Of a stretch of DNA of 64,000 bases, positions 46,227 through 54,005 are shown piece after piece; the first letter of the stretch is position 1; every line of letters begins with the position of its first letter. The DNA is from Klebsiella spallanzanii (GTDB lineage: Bacteria; Pseudomonadota; Gammaproteobacteria; Enterobacterales; Enterobacteriaceae). The notes under the pieces are model-generated. The model saw nothing but the letters and a program-made list of their open reading frames with translations, did not search any database and was not told the DNA's origin. Both the position numbers and the translations under genes were made by a program. The DNA is taken from NCBI RefSeq assembly GCF_902158555.1, contig NZ_CABGGS010000034.1, positions 124,001 through 188,000 on the forward strand, in the 5' to 3' direction.

Positions 46227-48527
46227 ATGAGTAATAAAAGACGCGTCGTCCCAGGCGTCCATCCCTACGATGGTCCGGCGGGAGGCTGGGGAGCATTAAA
46301 AGCCACCGCCATCGCCGTTCGCACGCAAATGGATGCGCTCGATGCCCCCGCCACGCTACTGCGCACCAATCAGCCGGATGGCTTTGATTGTCCCGGCTGC
46401 GCCTGGCCGGACAAAGAACATAAATCGACATTTCAGTTCTGCGAGAATGGCGCCAAAGCGGTGACCTGGGAAGCCACCAGCAAGCGGGTAACGGCCGAGT
46501 TTCTGGCGGCAAACAGCGTCACATCGCTGCTGGCAAAGAGCGATTTTGAGCTGGAAGGCTACGGGCGCTTAACCCAGCCTTTGGCTTACGACAAGCAGAG
46601 CGATACCCTACGTCCGGTTTCATGGGAGGATGCCTGCAGTCGTATTGGTAAAATCCTTCGCACCATGCAGCCCAACGAAGTGGAATTCTACACCTCAGGC
46701 CGTGCCTCCAACGAAGTTGCTTATTTATTCCAGCTTTTTGCCCGAGAATTTGGCACCAATAACTTCCCTGACTGTTCCAATATGTGCCATGAGTCGACCA
46801 GCGTCGGCCTGCCGCAGTCAATTGGTATCGGCAAGGGAACGGTTTCACTCGATGATTTTGACAAAACCGAGCTGGTTATCTCCATCGGCCATAACCCCGG
46901 CACCAATCATCCGCGCATGATGGGGACGTTGCATGAACTCGCGCGTCGCGGCGTGCCGATTATTGTTTTCAACCCGCTAAAAGAACGCGCGCTTGAGCGT
47001 TTCGCCGACCCACAGAACGTCATCGAAATGGCCACATACCGTTCGACCAACATTGCCTCTACCTATTTCCAGGTGAAAGCGGGGGGAGATGCGGCAGCGC
47101 TTAAGGGGATTGCGAAGGCGCTGTTACGCCTGGAAGAAGAGCAGGGTGAGGTACTGGATCAGGCGTTTATCACCGAGCATACGCTGGGTTTTGCTGACTT
47201 TGCACAGGATCTGCATGCGACGCTATGGCAGGATATTGAACGCGAGTCGGGTTTGACGCGCGACAGCCTTGAACGCGTGGCGGCGGCTTACGCTAAATCG
47301 AACGCCACGATTATTACTTACGGTATGGGCATCACCCAGCATAACAAGGGCACCTCGAACGTGCGCCTGATTGCCGACCTGCTGCTGATGCGCGGTAATA
47401 TCGGCAAGCCGGGGGCGGGAATTTGTCCGCTACGTGGCCATTCCAACGTTCAGGGTAACCGCACCGTTGGCATTACCGAAAAACCGAGCGCCCAGTTCCT
47501 TGCTAACCTGCAGCGGGTGTTTGGCTTCACGCCGCCGCAGGAGCACGGTCACGACGCGGTTAAAGCGCTACAGGCGATGATCGACGGCGAATCGAAAGCG
47601 CTGCTTTGCCTTGGCGGTAACTTTGCGGTGGCGATGCCGGATCACGAACGGGCTTTCCCGGCGGTACGGAGTCTTGATCTGAGCGTACATATCGGCACTA
47701 AACTTAACCGCTCGCATCTTCTGGTGGCAAAAGAGACCTTTATTCTGCCGTGCCTTGGCCGAACCGAACTGGATATTCAGGAAACGGGGCGCCAGTCGAT
47801 TACCGTGGAAGATTCGATGTCGATGGTTCACGCGTCATCCGGTAAGCTGAAACCCGGCTCACCGCAGCTGCGTTCGGAACCGGCGATTGTCGCCGCGATG
47901 GCAATGGCGACCTTGCCGGAGAGTAAAATTGACTGGCTGGCGCTGGTCGCCGACTATGACAGGATCCGCGATCTGATCGAACAGACCATTCCCGGTTTTG
48001 ACAATTACAACCAGCGTATTCGCCATCCCGGTGGTTTTCGTATGCCGCTGCCGCCGACGGAACGCATCTGGCCGACGCCGACCGGTAAAGCGATGTTCTC
48101 GGTTTTCCACGGCGTGCACGAAAACCAACAAGTGGACGGTGACGATGTGATGCGCTTGGTCACGCTGCGCAGCCACGATCAGTACAACACCACCATTTAC
48201 GCCATGGACGACCGTTATCGTGGGATTTTTGGCCGCCGCGATGTGCTGTTTATGAACGAACAGGATATGGCTGCACAGGGGTTCGAACATGGCGATCGGG
48301 TAGATATTCGCTCCGCGCTGCCGGGTAATGACCAGCGGCTGGAGGACATTACCCTGGTGGCCTATAGCATCGCACCGGGCACCGTTGCGGCTTACTATCC
48401 CGAAGCTAACGTACTGGTTCCTCTGGACTATCTTGATAAAGAGAGTGGCACGCCCTCTTATAAATCGGCACCTATTCGCTTGACGCTACGCTCGAAAGAG
48501 ATCCGTACGCTGGAAGGGATTCGTTAG
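46227..48527 (+). CDS. ydeP: YdeP-like molybdopterin oxidoreductase (FdhF-type alpha subunit)
   Basis: A 766-residue cytosolic molybdopterin enzyme similar to E. coli YdeP (759), linked there to EvgA-controlled acid resistance. A short CPGC motif (DGFDCPGCAWPD) stands near residue 55. The cofactor region reads FPDCSNMCHESTSVGL, SIGHNPGTNHPRMMG and LLMRGNIGKPGAGICPLRGHSNVQG. The active-site Sec/Cys position of FdhF is replaced in the NMCHES context by Cys. The upstream 200 nt are AT-rich. AGGAGTCAAC precedes the ATG. Substrate unknown. Confidence 0.88.
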   Translation: MSNKRRVVPGVHPYDGPAGGWGALKATAIAVRTQMDALDAPATLLRTNQPDGFDCPGCAWPDKEHKSTFQFCENGAKAVTWEATSKRVTAEFLAANSVTSLLAKSDFELEGYGRLTQPLAYDKQSDTLRPVSWEDACSRIGKILRTMQPNEVEFYTSGRASNEVAYLFQLFAREFGTNNFPDCSNMCHESTSVGLPQSIGIGKGTVSLDDFDKTELVISIGHNPGTNHPRMMGTLHELARRGVPIIVFNPLKERALERFADPQNVIEMATYRSTNIASTYFQVKAGGDAAALKGIAKALLRLEEEQGEVLDQAFITEHTLGFADFAQDLHATLWQDIERESGLTRDSLERVAAAYAKSNATIITYGMGITQHNKGTSNVRLIADLLLMRGNIGKPGAGICPLRGHSNVQGNRTVGITEKPSAQFLANLQRVFGFTPPQEHGHDAVKALQAMIDGESKALLCLGGNFAVAMPDHERAFPAVRSLDLSVHIGTKLNRSHLLVAKETFILPCLGRTELDIQETGRQSITVEDSMSMVHASSGKLKPGSPQLRSEPAIVAAMAMATLPESKIDWLALVADYDRIRDLIEQTIPGFDNYNQRIRHPGGFRMPLPPTERIWPTPTGKAMFSVFHGVHENQQVDGDDVMRLVTLRSHDQYNTTIYAMDDRYRGIFGRRDVLFMNEQDMAAQGFEHGDRVDIRSALPGNDQRLEDITLVAYSIAPGTVAAYYPEANVLVPLDYLDKESGTPSYKSAPIRLTLRSKEIRTLEGIR

Positions 48528-48538
48528 GTCAATATTCA

Positions 48539-48563
48539 CCCACGGCGTATTTACCGCCGTGGG
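48539..48563. terminator. bidirectional hairpin between ydeP and LysE-type gene
   Basis: CCCACGGCG (48539-48547) pairs with CGCCGTGGG (48555-48563), a perfect 9-bp stem between convergent genes. Confidence 0.75.
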
Positions 48564-48570
48564 CGCTCAG

Positions 48571-49188
48571 CTACTTCTGCGCCAAAATAAGCTTGATACT
48601 CAACCCGATAAAGCCGGCGGCAAAGCTCACTCTGAGCCCCTGTAAAACCCTGGGGCGAGTCAGCACGTATCCGCGCATCGCCGCCGAAAACGCGCCATAG
48701 AGCATAAAAATCAGCAGCGTCATCAGCATAAACACCCCGCTCAGTATCAGCATCTCCCTGACCGGAGAAGCCGAGCTGCTGTGGATAAACTGCGGCAAAA
48801 AGGCGAGAAAAAAGAGCGGCAGCTTGGGGTTAAGCAGATTGATCAGAATTGCGTGGGTAATCACTTGTCGCAGGTTGCGGCGTTCGTCGCCTTCTACGTT
48901 CAAACTGCCGCGCTGGGTGAGGGTGGCCCACGCCAGATACAGCAGCCAGGCGACGCCCGCATATTTCACCACCTCGTATGCGCCGGGCGTACTGTGGAGG
49001 ATCGCCGCCAGTCCGGTTATCGCCGCAAGCATATGCGGAATAATGCCCAGCGTGCAGCCGAAAGCGGCGGCAAAACTCATACGCCTTCCCGCTGCCAGAC
49101 CGGTGGCAATGGTGTAAAGCGTCCCGGTGCCGGGGGCAATGACCACAATAAGTGATGTCAGAAGAAACTCAGGGCTGATTAACGACAT
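48571..49188 (-). CDS. LysE/RhtB-family amino acid exporter
   Basis: A 205-residue inner-membrane exporter with about six helices. The family start pattern is clear: VVIAPGTGTLYTIATGLAAGRRMSFAAAFGCTLGIIPHMLAAITG, where the P-G-P-type motif is P-G-T-G. NLLNPKLPLFFLAFLPQF is the second conserved loop. Members export amino acids or homoserine lactones. The AraC-type gene 85 nt upstream on the same strand may control it. Confidence 0.86.
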   Translation of the reverse strand: MSLISPEFLLTSLIVVIAPGTGTLYTIATGLAAGRRMSFAAAFGCTLGIIPHMLAAITGLAAILHSTPGAYEVVKYAGVAWLLYLAWATLTQRGSLNVEGDERRNLRQVITHAILINLLNPKLPLFFLAFLPQFIHSSSASPVREMLILSGVFMLMTLLIFMLYGAFSAAMRGYVLTRPRVLQGLRVSFAAGFIGLSIKLILAQK

Positions 49189-49273
49189 AATGTAGTTCCT
49201 GGCGTAAAGAATCGAAGGCCTGAGTATTTATGAACGCGTCGCGTCGGTATTGAACAAAATTGCACTCTGCCAG

Positions 49274-50095
49274 CTAACGGAGCACCTGATAGCGTCCTGG
49301 CGTCATGGCGAACTGTTTTTGAAAAGCACGGGTGAGGTGGCTTTGATCGGCAAAACCGGCCATCAGTGCGGTGTCCGCAGGTGAGTGGCCGGCAGCTAAC
49401 AGACGGCGTGCCAGCCGCACACGGGACTGTATCAGGTAGGCGTGCGGCGTGATGCCGGTTGCGCGAGCGAAGCCGCGGATCAGCTGAAAGCGGCTGATAC
49501 CGCTCAGGGCGGCGAGAACGTCGAGAGAGATTTTCTCTTCAGGGGCGTCATCAATATATTGCCTGGCCAACGCAATGGCGGGGGAGTCGCTTTTGCCGGG
49601 CAGCCGTGCACAAAGATGAAAACGAGTGATCTGCATCAGGCTTAGCAGTAGCGCTTCTTCCACTGCGGTGTCGTCGGCTGCGCTGGCGGTAATCTCGCGG
49701 AAAAGTTGCTGCATAATCTCGCGCAGGTGTGGATCGTCAACAACCGGGCGCAGGAGAATATCTTCAGCTTTTATTTGTCCCTGAAATTCGCCAGCAACAA
49801 GTTCAGGATCGAGATAAACCATCTGCCAGCTGCGGTGGCCATCCAGCGGGATGCCATCGTGCATCTCTCCCGGATTGACCATGATGATATTTCCGGCAAT
49901 GGCCTCAATTTTCCCCAGATGGCTCCAGGAACGTTGCGCACCCTGAGTGAAAATCCCGATACCGAACTGATCGTGCGAATGCCGCGAAAAACGCTGTTCC
50001 GTGACTAACGACATAGCTTCCAGCCCCGGCAAAGTGACCCGGTGCTGCTGGACGTGATGAAGGCGAGTTTTCAACGGTTTCTCCTGCCGGTGCAT
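49274..50095 (-). CDS. AraC-family transcriptional regulator
   Basis: A regulator with an N-terminal cupin sensor (HDQFGIGIFTQGAQRSW, NPGEMHDG) and a C-terminal double helix-turn-helix (LDVLAALSGISRFQLIRGFARATGITPHAYL and PADTALMAGFADQSHLTRAFQKQFAMTPG). ATG 50095 (273 residues) leaves 119 nt to the divergent LysR gene; starts at 50155 or 50173 are open but would leave little space for two promoters, and no site decides it. Position suggests control of the LysE-type exporter. Confidence 0.82.
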   Translation of the reverse strand: MHRQEKPLKTRLHHVQQHRVTLPGLEAMSLVTEQRFSRHSHDQFGIGIFTQGAQRSWSHLGKIEAIAGNIIMVNPGEMHDGIPLDGHRSWQMVYLDPELVAGEFQGQIKAEDILLRPVVDDPHLREIMQQLFREITASAADDTAVEEALLLSLMQITRFHLCARLPGKSDSPAIALARQYIDDAPEEKISLDVLAALSGISRFQLIRGFARATGITPHAYLIQSRVRLARRLLAAGHSPADTALMAGFADQSHLTRAFQKQFAMTPGRYQVLR

Positions 50096-50214
50096 GATAC
50101 GAGTGTAGCCCTGCGAACGTAAGGCGAGCAACAGCTGATGGCGCTTGAATTTCATGGTTGCTGAACATAACATTTAGCTAACATTTTTCCTGCTGCGCTC
50201 ACCATGGATAACGG

Positions 50215-51117
50215 ATGGATATCAAACAGCTTAAGTATCTGATTGCGCTCGACAGGACGCGTCATTTTGGCCAGGCCGCGGCGGCTTGCCATATCACCCA
50301 GCCCACGCTTTCGATGCGTATCCGCAATCTTGAAGAAGAGCTTAATTTAACGCTGATTCAGCGCGGGCAGCGATTTGAAGGATTCACCCCGGAAGGCGAG
50401 CGTATTCTCGCCTGGGCACGAGCGCTGCTGGCGGCGCACGATGGGCTGGAGGCGGAGGCGGCTATCTGTCGCGGGCAGATGGTCGGCCAGCTAAGAGTAG
50501 GAATGGTGCCGTTAGCCAGCCTGAATCCGATGCAACTGATTAAACCGCTGTCTGATAAATACCCGGAGCTACAGTTCAGCCTGCTATCGATGACTTCGGA
50601 GCAGATCATCGACGGCGTTAGCCGCAACCAGCTGGATCTTGGGATCTGCTATCTGCACCACGTCGATAGCCAGTTGTTTAATGTGGTCTGGTTGCCCAAT
50701 ACCCGCATGGGTTTGCTGCATGATAAGCGTCACTATCAGTTTGAGGAGGCGACTCCTGAATGGGAGACGCTGGCTGCGCTGCCGCTGGGGTTCCTGACGA
50801 AGGGCATGTACTACCGCGAATCGATAGAAATGAGCTTTAAGGCCAAGGGGCTGGCGCCGAAGTACGTCTTCGAAAGCGACTCTACTTTTCAGATTATCCA
50901 GGCGGTGCAGGCCGGGATCTGCTGCGCGATCATGCCGCTGAATAACGGTCTTGAAGCGTTGAGCGATAATCTGGACATCAGACCCATCGCGGAGACGGAA
51001 GTTGACTCAATGCTGGCGCTGATTATGCGCAACAAAGAGCCGGTGTCGTCGCTGGCGGAAAAATGTTTTGCCGATGCACAGAGGATTTTTGGCGAGTCGG
51101 CATGCGCCGCTGGCTAA
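50215..51117 (+). CDS. LysR-family transcriptional regulator
   Basis: A 300-residue regulator with helix-turn-helix HFGQAAAACHITQPTLSMRIRNLEEEL and an effector domain (VGMVPLASLNPMQLIKPL). It resembles OxyR/CynR-type members in length. It is divergent from the AraC gene and convergent with the MFS transporter gene 18 nt beyond its end. The target cannot be fixed. ATG 50215 begins MDIKQLKYLIALDRT, the standard family start. Confidence 0.86.
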   Translation: MDIKQLKYLIALDRTRHFGQAAAACHITQPTLSMRIRNLEEELNLTLIQRGQRFEGFTPEGERILAWARALLAAHDGLEAEAAICRGQMVGQLRVGMVPLASLNPMQLIKPLSDKYPELQFSLLSMTSEQIIDGVSRNQLDLGICYLHHVDSQLFNVVWLPNTRMGLLHDKRHYQFEEATPEWETLAALPLGFLTKGMYYRESIEMSFKAKGLAPKYVFESDSTFQIIQAVQAGICCAIMPLNNGLEALSDNLDIRPIAETEVDSMLALIMRNKEPVSSLAEKCFADAQRIFGESACAAG

Positions 51118-51135
51118 TCCCGGCGGCGCTTGTCA

Positions 51136-52545
51136 TCAGATATTCTCCAGGCTTATTCCCCGGGTTTTTGGACCGAAAATACCCACTGACAGCATAACCA
51201 TCAGCATGCTGGCGACGATAAAGCTAATCACCCCCGGCGTACCGGCATATTGCAAAATAATACCGATTAAGATGCTGGTGATCGCTGTCGACAGGCGGCT
51301 AAAGGAGTAGCAGAAGCCTACCGCCCGCGCGCGAATATGGGTCGGGAAAACTTCGGCCTGATAGGCGTGATAGCTGATGGTCAGCCAGGCGTTTGACCAG
51401 GTTATCATAAACCCGCAAATCACCAGCAGCACCGGACTGTTTTGCAGGGCAAAGAGGGTACCGAAGATTACCGTCATCAACGCGGAAAGAACAATTTGCC
51501 ATTTGTTTTCAAAGCGATGTACGAAGCGGGTGCAGAACAGGCAGCCAATCGGGTAGGCGAGGGTAATAAAAAACGCATACAGCAGGCTATGGGTAATGCT
51601 CGCCCCCTGGCCGGAAAGCAGCGCGGGCAGCCAGTTGCCAAAGCCAAAGAAGCCGATGGCCTGGAAGAAGTTCATCACCATTAGCATGATGGTGCGTTTG
51701 CGATACTGCGGAGCCCAGATCTCTTTAAAGTTTCCCAGCTTACGCGGGCTGTTGTGCTGCTCAACGCAATGGCGAGGTGACGGAGAAACGCCGCAGCGCT
51801 GCTCCATTTCGCACATCACCTTGTGGGCGTCCTCGTGGCGGCCTTTTTCCTCCAGCCAGCGCGCCGACTCCGGGAGCTTCTTACGGATAACCCATATCAC
51901 CAGCGAGCAGAGCGCGCCGAAGATAATCACCCAGCGCCAGCCAGTGAGACCAAAAAGCGTGGTGGGCACCAGCACCCACGACATCAGCGCCACGGCGGGA
52001 ACCGATAAGAACTGAATAAAGAAGGCGAAAGCGAAGGCTTTATTACGCAGATGGGTCGGTACCCATTCGCTTAAATAGGTGTCAATGGTGACCAGCTCAA
52101 TGCCGAGACCGACGCCGACCAGAAAACGGCAGAAAATCACTCCTTCGGCGCTGCTTTGTAAGGCCATAATCAGGGAAAAAACACCGTACCAGGCAAGGGC
52201 GAACATAAACGTCAGGCGACGGCCCAGTTTATCAGCCAGAGGGGCAAGCAGGCTGGCACCGATAAACAGCCCCATAAAGGTGGATGAGGCAAATGCCGCC
52301 TGGTCGGAAATACCGAAAATACCTTTGTCGCCGGTATGGAAAATATCCTCTGCCAGCAGGCCGGTGCTGATATATCCGGTCTGGAAAAGATCGTACAGCT
52401 CGAAGAAACCGCCCAGCGCCAGCAGCGTGATAAAGGTCCACAGGCCAACGGAGGCGGGAAGCGCATCGATGCGAGCGGTTAAGCTGGAGTGGGGTTGTCC
52501 TGGGGAGGCGAACGGTGCGTCGTCCAGAACCTGGGTGGTAGACAT
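51136..52545 (-). CDS. MFS transporter, metabolite:proton symporter type
   Basis: A 469-residue major facilitator with about twelve helices. Motif A reads APLADKLGRRLTFMFAL and the central loop is long and hydrophilic (EEKGRHEDAHKVMCEMEQRCG). The N-terminus GGFFELYDLFQTGYISTGL resembles the sugar/aromatic-acid symporter subfamilies. Its substrate is unknown. GAGGAAAATAATAAT precedes the ATG. It is convergent with the LysR gene. Confidence 0.82.
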   Translation of the reverse strand: MSTTQVLDDAPFASPGQPHSSLTARIDALPASVGLWTFITLLALGGFFELYDLFQTGYISTGLLAEDIFHTGDKGIFGISDQAAFASSTFMGLFIGASLLAPLADKLGRRLTFMFALAWYGVFSLIMALQSSAEGVIFCRFLVGVGLGIELVTIDTYLSEWVPTHLRNKAFAFAFFIQFLSVPAVALMSWVLVPTTLFGLTGWRWVIIFGALCSLVIWVIRKKLPESARWLEEKGRHEDAHKVMCEMEQRCGVSPSPRHCVEQHNSPRKLGNFKEIWAPQYRKRTIMLMVMNFFQAIGFFGFGNWLPALLSGQGASITHSLLYAFFITLAYPIGCLFCTRFVHRFENKWQIVLSALMTVIFGTLFALQNSPVLLVICGFMITWSNAWLTISYHAYQAEVFPTHIRARAVGFCYSFSRLSTAITSILIGIILQYAGTPGVISFIVASMLMVMLSVGIFGPKTRGISLENI

Positions 52546-52785
52546 ATTATTATTTTCCTCAGATAAAATGTTTGCCTGCTAATGTTAATTGATTGTTAAT
52601 AGTTTTAAATTTTTAATCGCTCGCCATACGAGCTGCGCACAGCCGAAAATGTTGATAAAATGTGAAAGTGTTGATGAATGAACTGGTTTTTGCTAAAGCC
52701 GCCTGCAGGTTTTGAAGTAAAGCACCGGGAAGAGCGGATGACGGTTAGCGTTGCCAACGCTGAATGATGTTAAAACGCGAATAAT

Positions 52786-52801
52786 TTGTCTTATTAGACA
52801 A
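52786..52801. promoter_or_regulatory. inverted repeat in the 344-nt gap before the mgt leader
   Basis: TTGTCT-TATT-AGACAA is a perfect 6-bp inverted repeat, about 60-75 bp upstream of the mgt -10 box. The remainder of 52546-52858 is AT-rich with no ORF I can support. It could serve the mgt promoter or the MFS promoter on the other side. Confidence 0.4.
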
Positions 52802-52858
52802 TTCTAAACAAATCCTCACCAAAGCGAGATTTTAACTTTACTCAAATAATTGAATGAC

Positions 52859-52864
52859 TATAAT
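52859..52864 (+). promoter_or_regulatory. -10 box of the mgtCBRU promoter
   Basis: TATAAT at 52859-52864 gives a transcript start near 52871 and a leader of about 295 nt before mgtC, close to the Salmonella mgtCBR leader length. A PhoP box is expected upstream; the AT-rich TTTAACTTTACTCAAAT stretch (52831-52847) is only a weak candidate. Confidence 0.6.
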
Positions 52865-52889
52865 GAGCACAAATTCAAACAGGAGAAAT

Positions 52890-52931
52890 ATGTTGGACAG
52901 TCACCCTTACTTAAACATCAAGGCAAGCTGA
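52890..52931 (+). CDS. first mgt leader ORF (13 codons)
   Basis: ATG 52890 follows AGGAGAAAT, a strong ribosome binding site, and encodes MLDSHPYLNIKAS. It takes the place of mgtM in the Salmonella mgtCBR leader, whose translation senses ATP and pH, but the sequence is not obviously the same. Regulatory role inferred from position. Confidence 0.55.
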   Translation: MLDSHPYLNIKAS

Positions 52932-53038
52932 CGCTATTTTTCCTGCGCTGCTTGCCAAACCGGCGGGCAGCAATCTCCTCACTCAGACGATTGCATCCCA
53001 TTAAAGAAAAACGCAGCATAGCTGCGAGGATCATCGTC

Positions 53039-53089
53039 ATGTTCATGTTTAAAAATACATTATTCCCTCCGCCGTCAACACGACGTTAA
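53039..53089 (+). CDS. second mgt leader ORF with Pro-Pro-Pro (16 codons)
   Basis: Encodes MFMFKNTLFPPPSTRR, preceded by AGGA eight bases before ATG 53039. Three proline codons (53066-53074) lie just ahead of the ACACGAC hairpin arm. Salmonella mgtP and mgtL are proline-rich leader peptides whose slow translation raises mgt expression, so this is very probably the mgtP equivalent. Confidence 0.65.
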   Translation: MFMFKNTLFPPPSTRR

Positions 53090-53131
53090 TCGCCTCCCCG
53101 GCGACAATTTGTCGTGTGCTGAATAAAGCAC
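53078..53131 (+). promoter_or_regulatory. competing hairpins of the mgt leader
   Basis: ACACGAC (53078-53084) can pair with GTCGTGT (53111-53117). Alternatively CGACAA (53102-53107) pairs with TTGTCG (53109-53114), using the same strand. GTGCT/AGCAC (53116-53120 and 53127-53131) forms a third hairpin followed by GTATTTAATT. A ribosome stalled at the proline codons would block the first arm and shift the balance. Confidence 0.6.
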
Positions 53132-53165
53132 GTATTTAATTCTTCCAGCAAAAATGGAGGAACGT

Positions 53166-53849
53166 ATGTTGATGTTTCCTTATATCGCAAATTTACTCGC
53201 AGCGATGCTGTTGGGTGCGCTGATTGGTGCCGAAAGACAATGGCGTCAGCGTATGGCGGGCTTGCGCACTAACGCACTGGTGGCAACCGGCGCGGCGGTT
53301 TTTATTCTCAGCTCAATTTCAACATCGCCGGATAGCCCGGGGCGTATTGCGGCTCAGGTGGTCTCCGGAATCGGTTTTCTCGGCGCGGGCGTTATCATGC
53401 GCGAAGGAATGAACGTGCGCGGCCTGAATACCGCCGCCACGCTGTGGTGCTCTGCGGCGATTGGCGTGCTGTGCGGGCTGGGCCAGTTCTGGCAAGCGGC
53501 GGCGGCAACGCTGATCATTCTGTGTGCAAATATTTTGCTTCGCGAAGCGGCGCAGCGGATTAATCAGATCCCCGGCGCGACTGAAGAAGAGAAATGCTAC
53601 GTCCTGAATATTATCTGTAATAGCGAACATGAAAGTGCTATTCGTCAGTTATTACTGAATATCAGTAAAGAGATGACGCTCAGTTTACAGGGGCTGGTTT
53701 CAATAGCAGCAAAAGAACAAGGACATAAAGAAATTCGTATTGAGCTGGTCGGCAATGCTGATTATCGAAAGTCACGAGACCTTATTATGTCAAGAATTGG
53801 CGGTCACGAAAATATTACGTCAGTCCGCTGGTGCGTTGAGGGGAGCTAA
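53166..53849 (+). CDS. mgtC: virulence protein MgtC
   Basis: An inner-membrane protein of 227 residues (231 if the upstream in-frame ATG 53154 is used, as annotated for Salmonella). In Salmonella it inhibits the F1Fo ATP synthase and supports growth in low magnesium and in macrophages. The N-terminal five helices are strongly conserved (AMLLGALIGAERQWRQRMAG, GIGFLGAGVIMREG, GLNTAATLW), and a soluble ACT-like domain follows. ATG 53166 is chosen because GGAGG lies five bases upstream. First gene of mgtC-mgtB-mgtR-mgtU. Confidence 0.94.
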   Translation: MLMFPYIANLLAAMLLGALIGAERQWRQRMAGLRTNALVATGAAVFILSSISTSPDSPGRIAAQVVSGIGFLGAGVIMREGMNVRGLNTAATLWCSAAIGVLCGLGQFWQAAAATLIILCANILLREAAQRINQIPGATEEEKCYVLNIICNSEHESAIRQLLLNISKEMTLSLQGLVSIAAKEQGHKEIRIELVGNADYRKSRDLIMSRIGGHENITSVRWCVEGS

Positions 53850-54005
53850 TCCCCAGGATATTAAACTATTGCAATGATTTGCATAAGGAGGGAATGATGG
53901 ATATTCCCATAGGCCTAAAGTAATACGCGCTTAATAGCGAAAGAAATACATTATGCATAGACATTTTATGCAGGGATAAACACGTTTTAAATTTGGGGAA
54001 CAATC

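Noticed and set aside
52831-52847. PhoP box of the mgt promoter
   Set aside because: Expected for mgtC, but the stretch matches the GTTTA direct repeat poorly in either orientation, so it is not listed as a feature.
52850-53089. 79-codon open frame in the mgt leader as one protein
   Set aside because: It has no ribosome binding site, begins before the expected transcript start, and only its last 16 codons, with their own site, resemble a known type of leader peptide.
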